Source of the DNA: CAZAQS01 sp964486825
GTDB taxonomy: Bacteria > Chloroflexota > Anaerolineae > Anaerolineales > UBA4823
Assembly: GCA_964486825.1 (NCBI GenBank)
Contig: CAZAQS010000280.1
Coordinates: 1-6,154 of the forward strand
DNA: 6,154 bases
Direction of reading: 5' to 3'
Below the pieces are notes generated by a model, which was not told where the DNA came from, did no database searches, and worked only from the letters and a program-made list of their open reading frames with translations. A program made the position numbers and the translations under genes. Numbering within the stretch: the stretch's first letter is position 1; each line of letters opens with the position of its first letter. Shown one piece after another: positions 1-5,059 of this stretch.

Positions 1-24
1 TATATGGATCACCCGTTCAGCCAT
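1..24 (-). CDS. Start of an unidentified gene (first 8 codons only)
   Basis: An ATG at 24 is preceded by a near-perfect Shine-Dalgarno sequence (AAGGAGG, 37-31) at a 6-base spacing, and the frame stays open to the window edge, reading MAERVIHI. The ribosome binding site is the whole basis for the call; eight residues are too few to assign a family. It begins 77 bases after the stop of the luciferase-like oxidoreductase gene on the same strand, so it could be co-transcribed with it or start from its own weak promoter. One candidate is TTACCC, 17 bases, TAAAAT, where only the -10 is good. Confidence 0.5.
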
Positions 25-37
25 TTGCAGCCTCCTT

Positions 38-78
38 CGCTTACCTATTTTACAACATCCCGGGGTTTCGGGTAAGCG
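38..78 (-). repeat. Inverted repeat next to a ribosome binding site
   Basis: Perfect 8-base arms, CGCTTACC and GGTAAGCG, occupy 71-78 and 38-45 with a 25-base spacer. On the minus strand the second arm ends directly against the AAGGAGG of the gene starting at 24. If the region is transcribed, this would form a stem abutting the ribosome binding site; if the promoter lies inside it, the arms could instead be an operator. There is no T-run after the stem on either strand, so it is not an intrinsic terminator. Function is unknown. Confidence 0.4.
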
Positions 79-101
79 GGTCTACAGGAATTTGGAAAGA
101 A

Positions 102-914
102 TTAGCGGGGTGGGCCCTGGAGGACACGATCACGGATGTTATCCAAAGTTTGTTCCTGTCCCGGTTGCCCCCACATCGCTTCGATCCACCAGGTAGCACC
201 AGCCTCGATCCAGGGTTGCACAATCGAAACGGCTTTCTTTAGGTTGTCCCCAGGGGTCATGCCCTCCACGACGATGTCGAAAGAGGTGCTAAGCTGCCGG
301 TTGGCATCCACATAGTCTTTCATCTCACGCACGGAAGCCGGTGTTAGCTCCTGGCCCGGCATATAAGGGAGCAAGCCATCCCATCGCAGGACGCGTTGCA
401 TTGACTTCGGTCGCGGCCAGGCTCCTACCACCCATACCGGTATGCGCGGCTGTTGGACCGGGGACGGCGGAGGGGAGAAATCCGTAGGTCTGATACGGTA
501 ATGCTTTCCGTCATAACTGAAGGGTTGCCCCTTCCAAAGACCCGCCAGGATATCCAGGCCTTCATCCAACAACTCGGCGCGGGTAGCCCGGTCGGTTTCC
601 TCTCCGAAAGCTTCGAAGCCAGTATCCAACGCTCCCAGGCCCACCGAAAGGATGGTGCGCCCATGGGAAAGCAGGTCGAGGGTAACCGTCTCGCTGGCCA
701 ATTTCCAGGGACGCATGCGGGAGACCGGCGTCAACATGGTGCCCAGGCGGATCTTTTCGGTGCGCATAGCTGCGGCTGCCAGAGAGATCCACGCGTCTAT
801 GCCCCAGACCGGCTCCCAGACGAAGAAGCCATCCCACCCGGCGCCCTCAGCATCGTAGGCCAGGTCTGCTGCAATCCGGGCGTCTCCAAAGGGAAGAACA
901 AAACCATATTTCAT
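102..914 (-). CDS. Luciferase-like (LLM class) flavin-dependent oxidoreductase
   Basis: This 270-residue soluble protein matches the bacterial luciferase-like monooxygenase fold, a TIM barrel that uses FMN or coenzyme F420 to oxidise small organic substrates. Recognisable family segments are the N-terminal beta strand KYGFVLPFG (2-10), IRLGTMLTPVSRMRPWKLA (55-73), the LDLLSHGRTILSVGLG block (79-94), the LDEGLDILAGLWKGQPFSYDG block (116-136), and PVWVVGAWPRPKSMQR with RWDGLLP (159-183). The length is slightly short for the family but the protein appears complete. I chose the ATG at 914 because GGAGG lies 4 bases upstream and the protein then begins at the expected first strand. An in-frame start at 986 would add 24 residues with no family similarity. 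Substrate and cofactor cannot be read from the sequence. It is separated from the RNHCP gene by 183 bases and is probably its own transcription unit. Confidence 0.88.
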   Translation of the reverse strand: MKYGFVLPFGDARIAADLAYDAEGAGWDGFFVWEPVWGIDAWISLAAAAMRTEKIRLGTMLTPVSRMRPWKLASETVTLDLLSHGRTILSVGLGALDTGFEAFGEETDRATRAELLDEGLDILAGLWKGQPFSYDGKHYRIRPTDFSPPPSPVQQPRIPVWVVGAWPRPKSMQRVLRWDGLLPYMPGQELTPASVREMKDYVDANRQLSTSFDIVVEGMTPGDNLKKAVSIVQPWIEAGATWWIEAMWGQPGQEQTLDNIRDRVLQGPPR

Positions 915-984
915 TGTGCCTCCATATTTGATATGTGAACTCAAATTTCCCCGTAAGTTCAAAAGGACTGTGACGAATTCAGAC

Positions 985-1012
985 ATTGTATATCATAAAA
1001 ACCTAAGGTTTT
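985..1012 (-). promoter_or_regulatory. Possible promoter/operator for the oxidoreductase gene
   Basis: A -10-like TACAAT (990-985) lies about 70 bases before the start codon at 914. No TTGACA-like -35 is visible; instead the region just upstream holds a 7-1-7 palindrome, aaaacct-a-aggtttt (998-1012). A palindrome replacing a weak -35 is a common arrangement for a regulator-binding site. This is a suggestion only, because AT-rich intergenic DNA easily gives such matches. Confidence 0.25.
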
Positions 1013-1059
1013 AGAGGGTGAATTTCCTTTTATTAGAGGTGAGACGCAGCGTCATAGGA

Positions 1060-1088
1060 TGGCGCCCATGCTCTCTGCATGGGCGCCA
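1060..1088 (-). terminator. Strong hairpin after the RNHCP gene, without a U-tract
   Basis: Perfect 12-base arms TGGCGCCCATGC and GCATGGGCGCCA flank a 5-base loop. The hairpin begins 9 bases after the stop codon of the RNHCP gene (minus strand), a typical place for a transcript end. No T-run follows on either strand, so it is not a classical intrinsic terminator. It may stabilise the 3' end, or work as a U-less or factor-assisted terminator. A second small palindrome, gacgc-a-gcgtc, follows at 1043-1053. Confidence 0.4.
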
Positions 1089-1097
1089 GGGGAATGC

Positions 1098-1640
1098 TTA
1101 TGAGGCGTTTTTTCCGAAGAGCTGGGCGCGAACGATAGGTTTGTGTTCTTTGCCCAGCAATTGCACTGCGGCCGTTTCAATCTCACCTTTTTGTAAAACA
1201 CCGATTTTCAACGATGTCTGGTAAAGGGTATAGATCGTCTCCGGGTCGTCGTCAGCAGCGATGCGGTTGGCTGATATTTTCCCGCATTCCGTACAGTGGT
1301 GCACGATCATCAATTCGCCACAGGCAGCCAGGCCGTACTTCTTGCGGGTCTTCTTGAGGGCCAGTCCTACCGGCTGCATAGGGGCTTTGCAGGGAGAGAG
1401 ACGGTCTCCGGCTTCGAACAAGTCCAGGCAGCGCGACCACAGGCAGTAGGGGCAGTGGTTGCGATTCCTGACGCCAGAAAGCAATGAGTCGGCCAGGACA
1501 TGGAAACCGCAGTGGCGACACTGGAAGCCATTCTCGGTCTCCATGCGGAAGGCGCGCGTGGTCTTGCCTCGGCTGTGTTTGGGCCTGGTTTTTGGCCTGG
1601 ATTTGTTTTCCAGGAAGAGCTCGGCGTAATCGGCGTTCAT
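1098..1640 (-). CDS. RNHCP-domain zinc-ribbon protein
   Basis: A 180-residue protein with the hallmark of the RNHCP family: FQCRHCGFHV (39-48), then RNHCPYCLWS (60-69) and a GDR segment (78-80). C41/C44 and C63/C66 form two CxxC knuckles that probably bind zinc. A further CTECG (C116, C119) follows in the C-terminal half. The first 35 residues are strongly basic (KSRPKTRPKHSRGK), as is common in nucleic-acid or ribosome-binding proteins. The biochemical role of the family is not known to me. The start is the ATG at 1640, which shares ATGA with the stop of rsgA (4-base overlap), so translation is probably coupled. The frame is open further upstream to 1730, but that part lies inside rsgA and looks non-coding. 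The gene is the last of the leader-rsgA-RNHCP unit and is followed by a hairpin at 1060-1088. Pairing with rsgA suggests, but does not prove, a ribosome-related role. Confidence 0.85.
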   Translation of the reverse strand: MNADYAELFLENKSRPKTRPKHSRGKTTRAFRMETENGFQCRHCGFHVLADSLLSGVRNRNHCPYCLWSRCLDLFEAGDRLSPCKAPMQPVGLALKKTRKKYGLAACGELMIVHHCTECGKISANRIAADDDPETIYTLYQTSLKIGVLQKGEIETAAVQLLGKEHKPIVRAQLFGKNAS

Positions 1641-2701
1641 GATACACCTAGCTCTTCCGCCAGCCGTAGGTAGCTCTGGTAGCGGCGTGGGCTGATCTGA
1701 CCCGCTGCCACCGCCCGCCGGATGGCGCAACCGGGCTCTTCATCGTGGCGGCAGTCCAGGCCGAAGCGGCAGTCACCTACAAAAGGAGCCATCTCCCGGT
1801 AGAAGTATGCCAGCTCTTCGCCATCCATATCCCACAGGCCGAACTCACGCACTCCAGGCGTATCGATGATGGCACCGCCAGAGTCCAGCAGAAAGATCTC
1901 GGAGTGGGTGGTGGTATGCTTCCCCTTACCCGTCGCCCGGCTGACCTCTCTTATGCGCAGGCCCAAACCTGGCTGGAGCGCATTTAAAAGGGCAGTTTTC
2001 CCGACGCCAGATTTTCCAAGCAGCACGAACATACCCGCTTGAAGTTGCTGGCGGAGCTCATCCAGACCGCGTCCGCTCACCGTGCTGGTTAAAACGACCG
2101 GGTACCCCATGCGGTGATACTCATCAACAGTAGTCAACAGCACTTCGTCCACCCTGCCCTCGGCATCCAATGCCAGGTCGAGCTTTGTGATCACGATGAT
2201 GACGCGCAGATCGAGCGACTCGGCCAAGGCCAGGTAGCGGTCGAGCATATTCCATTTCGGCGCCGGGTTGGCAGCAGCAAATACCGGGACAATCGCGTCC
2301 ACATTGGCTGCTATGACCTGTTCGGGAGCATAGGCGGCGGGCATGGGAACCGCTGCACGCCGGGATAGCTTGCTTCGGCGGGGCTCTATTTCGACGATAC
2401 GGCCACAGCCGTTTGCCCCATCAGCCAGGCGAACCCTGTCACCTACAACGACGGTTTCCTCCCCGGAGCGCGATGGGCCATCGTTCCGCCCGCGCTTTGA
2501 TTTTTCCCCGCCTGCTGTCCAGCCTTCGGTTTTATTCAATCCGGATGCAAGCGTGCAGGTAATCGTTTTCCCGTCCAAGTTAACTGTGTATCTACCACTG
2601 TTTACTTTGAATACGGTCCCTATGCTAACCGGCTTGTTGAGCTGGTTCTCTCTGCTTTTATTTTGTTTTCTCAAGTTTTGCTTGTTCTTTTTTGTCTTCA
2701 T
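1637..2701 (-). CDS. rsgA: Ribosome small-subunit-dependent GTPase A
   Basis: RsgA (YjeQ/YloQ) is a circularly permuted GTPase that acts late in 30S maturation. The 354-residue protein has the expected order: a basic N-terminal tail (1-22); an OB fold (about 26-110); the PKWNMLDRYL signature (148-157); G4 as TKLD (172-175) instead of the usual NKxD; a G5-like TSTVSGRGLDEL (205-216); the P-loop GKSGVGKT (229-236); a switch segment GKGKHTTTH (258-266); DTPG (280-283); and the C-terminal zinc site C311, C317, H319, C325. The OB fold carries an insertion of roughly 25 Gly/Lys/Arg/Ser-rich residues (about 56-80). The start at 2701 has only a weak ribosome binding site. An in-frame ATG at 2776 is rejected because it would translate through the terminator hairpin. 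Expression is probably controlled by the attenuator at 2725-3040. It overlaps the RNHCP gene by 4 bases. Whether this is the housekeeping copy or a paralogue cannot be judged here. Confidence 0.93.
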   Translation of the reverse strand: MKTKKNKQNLRKQNKSRENQLNKPVSIGTVFKVNSGRYTVNLDGKTITCTLASGLNKTEGWTAGGEKSKRGRNDGPSRSGEETVVVGDRVRLADGANGCGRIVEIEPRRSKLSRRAAVPMPAAYAPEQVIAANVDAIVPVFAAANPAPKWNMLDRYLALAESLDLRVIIVITKLDLALDAEGRVDEVLLTTVDEYHRMGYPVVLTSTVSGRGLDELRQQLQAGMFVLLGKSGVGKTALLNALQPGLGLRIREVSRATGKGKHTTTHSEIFLLDSGGAIIDTPGVREFGLWDMDGEELAYFYREMAPFVGDCRFGLDCRHDEEPGCAIRRAVAAGQISPRRYQSYLRLAEELGVS

Positions 2702-2724
2702 TGCCGTAATTCCAATAACGATAT

Positions 2725-2765
2725 AAACAAAAACGCCAGCCACAGGGTTTCTCCCGTGGCTGGCG
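2725..2765 (-). terminator. Intrinsic terminator (attenuator) before rsgA
   Basis: On the minus strand the arms CGCCAGCCAC (2765-2756) and GTGGCTGGCG (2743-2734) pair perfectly. Three more G-C pairs (GGG/CCC) follow across a one-base bulge, closing an AGAAA loop. The stem is followed directly by TTTTTGTTT. This is a textbook Rho-independent terminator, placed 24 bases before the rsgA start rather than after a normal gene. The only ORFs between it and the promoter are very short, which points to attenuation of rsgA and the RNHCP gene. Confidence 0.9.
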
Positions 2766-2940
2766 AGGTATTTCATTTTGGCGTTTGGGCATGGAGTCTA
2801 CGTCCATTCCCACTTGATCGGCTGCGCTCGCAATGAATGCATGAAGCAGGCGGCCAATTCGCCTAATCGATTAAAACGAAAGCCACGGGGGCTTATGCAC
2901 ACCGTGACTGAGAAAACGAGCCCAGCTTGATCTTACGACT

Positions 2941-3006
2941 CTACTCTGAACGTAAGCGTGCACATAAGCCTTGTTTGTTGACAAGCACAGCAAGAACTTT
3001 AGACAT
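2941..3006 (-). CDS. 21-residue leader peptide with an Arg-Leu-Arg motif
   Basis: An ATG at 3006 follows GAAAGGAGG with 5 bases between GGAGG and the start, the strongest ribosome binding site in this region. The ORF has 21 codons and ends with TAG at 2943-2941. It begins MSKVLAVLVNKQG and ends ARLRSE, with R17-L18-R19 close to the C terminus. Arg/Lys-X-Arg/Lys is the known motif at which macrolide-bound ribosomes arrest, as in the ErmD leader with RLR. No run of one amino acid is present, so a classical amino-acid-starvation leader is unlikely. Codons 13-17 form one arm of the first leader helix. The start lies about 33 bases after the predicted transcription start and about 240 bases before the terminator. 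Translation itself is likely; the antibiotic response is inference. Confidence 0.7.
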   Translation of the reverse strand: MSKVLAVLVNKQGLCARLRSE

Positions 3007-3045
3007 GCACGCCTCCTTTCCTAAGAATTCGGTAACAACCGCATG

Positions 3046-3075
3046 AGTTTATCATAAGGATAGAGGAGCTGTCAA
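3046..3075 (-). promoter_or_regulatory. Sigma-70-type promoter of the leader-rsgA-RNHCP unit
   Basis: A perfect -35 TTGACA (3075-3070) is followed after 18 bases by TAAACT (3051-3046), four of six matches to TATAAT. Transcription would begin near 3039, giving a short untranslated stretch before the leader peptide start at 3006. The -10 is imperfect and the spacing one base long, so moderate strength is expected. Confidence 0.6.
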
Positions 3076-3129
3076 GGAAATTGTGGAAAAATACCAGCCC
3101 GGAGAGGTTGGCAACGATTGTTCCAGCAT
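3052..3129 (-). CDS. Possible 25-residue small protein or upstream leader ORF
   Basis: An ATG at 3129 is preceded by AAGGAG (3141-3136) with a 6-base A-rich spacer, an excellent ribosome binding site. The ORF starts MLEQSLPTSPGWYF and ends with TGA at 3054-3052. It begins 84 bases after the exporter gene's stop. I recognise no family. It lies over the predicted -35 element and its stop abuts the predicted -10 box, so it could only be translated from a transcript starting further upstream, for example read-through from the exporter operon. It could be chance, since one good ribosome binding site is the only evidence. Confidence 0.3.
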   Translation of the reverse strand: MLEQSLPTSPGWYFSTISLTAPLSL

Positions 3130-3213
3130 TTTTATCTCCTTGTGCCTAATTATCTTACCCTGTTCCGGCGGTAATTTCTCGCTGATCCCGGTGAAGTCCG
3201 TTTCCGAATTTTC

Positions 3214-5059
3214 TTAAATTGCCTCGCCCTTGAACTGGCTGAGGTACAAGTGCTGGTAGAAGCCACCCAGGGATAGCAGCTCGGCATGGGTACCCTTTTC
3301 TACGATTTCACCCTCCCGGATCACTAACAGCTGGTCTGCATCGCGAATGGTGCTCAAACGGTGTGCGATCACGAAACTGGTGCGGCCTTCCATCAAACGT
3401 AATAAGGCATTCTGTAATCTTACTTCTGTGCGTGTATCCACGCTGCTGGTGGCCTCGTCAAGCACCAGGATGCCCGGATTGGCCAGGATAGCGCGGGCAA
3501 TGGCGAGCTGCTGGCGCTGGCCCTGGCTCAGGTTGCTGCCCCGTTCAGAGAGCAAGGTGTGGTATCCCTCCGGCAATTGGCGGATGAAATGATCGGCTTC
3601 TGCAAGCTGTGCAGCCTGCACGACCTGTTCGTCGCTGGCTTCAAGCTGCCCATAGCGGATGTTTTCCATCACCGTCCCTGAGAACAAGAAAGTATCCTGC
3701 AACACCAGGCCCAGCTGGCGGCGCAGGTCATGCTTTCGAATCCGGCGCAGGTCGATCCCGTCGATCGTAATATCCCCAGCATCGACCTCGTAAAACCGTG
3801 TCAGCAGGTTCATTAAAGTCGTCTTTCCTGCACCGGTTGGCCCAACCAAGGCGACGGTCTCACCCGGCCTGGCTTCCAGGGACATATTTTTGATCACGGG
3901 GGCGCCGGGCAGGTAGCCAAAGGATACCTCATCGAAGCGCACATGCCCTTGAAACTCTCCAATCTCAGCAGCCAAAGGATGATCAGGCGTCTCGGTGGGT
4001 GTGTCGATGATCTCGAAAACCCGCTCTGCTCCTGCCAACGCTGCCTGGATGGAGTTATACATATTGGCAAGCTGCCGTAAGGGATTGATGAAATTTCGAC
4101 CATAGGTCATAAAAGTGATGATGACCCCAACGCTGGCCAGGCCCCGTAACGCCAGCCATCCGCCCAAACCGGCAATGACAATTACGAATAAATTACCGAG
4201 CTGGTTGGTGAGAGGCATCAACAGCAGGGCGTACGAGTTAGCCCGAACCGCAGACTGGAAGACCTGCTGGTTATTAAGGCGAAAGTTTTCTGCTGCTGTT
4301 TCTTGCCTTTGGAAAGCTTTCATCTCCCGTTGCCCGCTGATGGCTTCTTCCATCACAGCATTCAACTGGCCGAGGTCCTTCTGCAAATCCTGAAATCCCT
4401 TGCGAGTGTAGCGGGCGATGAAGTTCGTGANNNNNNNNNNACCAGAACATCAGTGGGACCACCACCACCGCAGCCATCGCCAACCAGAAGTTCAGGACGA
4501 ACATCGCTACCAGGATCCCCACCAGGCTAAGCAAGCTGGCGATCAAAGCCACTACGTTAAGAGAAACGGCCTGGTTGATCGCATCGATATCGTTCGTCAA
4601 GCGGCTCATCAGCTCACCAGCCGGGTTCGAGTCAAAAAACCGCAGGGAGAGCTTCTGTAATTGGCTGAACATATCCCTGCGCAGCTCTTTGAGCGCCCGT
4701 TGGGAGATACCGGCCATTACCCAACCGGCAGCTGCATCGAAAAGGTTTGATAACACAAATACAAGCAAGATCAGCCCGGCAATCCGCGCCAGACCGCCTG
4801 CATCACCGGCGGCGATAAAATCATCGACAGCAACGCCGATCAGGTAGGGCCCCACCAGACCGAGCAAGGATGAGACTACCACCAGCGCCAGCACGACCCA
4901 AAGGGTTGCGCGGCTTCGTCCCAGGTATACCAATAACCGGCGTACCGTCCGGCGTGGGTCCTGGGCGGCTTCGATACGTACATTGCGCCCATGCGGACCG
5001 CGTATGGCGCGGCTACGAGGGTTATCGCTATCTTGCCGTTGTGGTGGGTGGTTGAACAT
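3214..5059 (-). CDS. ABC exporter half-transporter, catalytically complete subunit (interrupted by 10 N)
   Basis: This gene encodes a fused membrane-ATPase half-transporter. If the N run is ignored it has 611 residues, the normal size for the family. The N-terminal part is cytoplasmic and basic (1-50), followed by transmembrane helices, clear ones near 54-75, 92-110, 165-190 and 191-206, and more after the gap near 270-325. The ATPase domain has an A-loop Tyr near 379, Walker A GPTGAGKTT (403-411), Q-loop Gln 451, signature LSQGQ (507-511; canonical is LSGGQ), Walker B ILVLDE with the catalytic Glu (527-532) and switch His 563 (IAHRLST). It would pair with the upstream half-transporter: the catalytic residues are intact here, but its altered signature faces the partner's degenerate site, as in TM287/288-type heterodimers. 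The start at 5059 overlaps the upstream gene by 32 bases and has a weak, distant ribosome binding site, so coupling is likely. The substrate cannot be read; multidrug or lipid export is typical. Confidence 0.9.
4431..4440. other. Assembly gap of 10 N inside the exporter gene
   Basis: The 10 unknown bases put the two halves of the gene out of frame. Removing them joins TGG-T to TC-ACG, giving ...PLMFW-F-TNFIARYTRK..., which reads like an uninterrupted family segment, and yields exactly 612 codons including the stop. The true missing length is therefore most likely zero, or a small multiple of three. Confidence 0.85.

Larger units (their letters stand above)
2725..3040 (-). promoter_or_regulatory. 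Candidate ribosome-mediated transcription attenuator (leader RNA)
   Basis: The roughly 310-base leader, read on the minus strand, contains a short translated ORF, competing helices and a terminator. Segment 1 (2970-2958, inside the leader ORF) can pair over 13 bases, two of them G-U, with segment 2 (2902-2890). Directly after segment 2, CCCGTGGCT (2889-2881) is a perfect 9-base complement of AGCCACGGG (2761-2753), the 5' arm of the terminator, so it can act as an antiterminator. Segment 2 can also pair with 2847-2835 (GCTTCATGCATTC) with one bulge. Segment 1 spans leader codons 13-17, so a ribosome stalled at codon 18 would block the first helix. The pairings are seen directly; the regulatory logic, and which state is ON, is inferred. 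The leader would control rsgA and the RNHCP gene. Confidence 0.7.

Noticed and set aside
915..986. Longer start for the oxidoreductase at 986
   Set aside because: The extra 24 residues lack family similarity, and the ATG at 914 has GGAGG and begins exactly at the first barrel strand.
1641..1730. Longer N terminus for the RNHCP protein
   Set aside because: It lies entirely within rsgA in another frame, is Gly/Pro-rich, and the ATGA overlap gives a natural start at 1640.
2343..2726. Plus-strand 127-codon frame and other plus-strand frames in the window
   Set aside because: They lie antisense to well-identified genes, lack ribosome binding sites I could see, and show no family motifs.
2702..2776. 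In-frame upstream start for rsgA at 2776 (25 extra residues, partly hydrophobic)
   Set aside because: It has no ribosome binding site, and the extension is simply the terminator hairpin and its T-run read as codons.
2800..2842. Other short minus-strand ORFs in the leader (for example one starting MHSLRA)
   Set aside because: None has a convincing ribosome binding site at proper spacing, unlike the ORF at 2941-3006.
2879..2894. Second intrinsic terminator (AAGCC-CCCGT-GGCTT followed by TCGTTTT)
   Set aside because: The stem is only 5 pairs and the T-run is interrupted; it may be an alternative fold but is too weak to call a terminator.
2941..3006. Classical amino-acid-biosynthesis attenuator
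   Set aside because: The leader peptide has no run of one amino acid, and the downstream genes are not biosynthetic.
3130..3213. Terminator for the exporter operon
   Set aside because: I found no stem of useful length followed by a T-run between the stop at 3214 and the small ORF.
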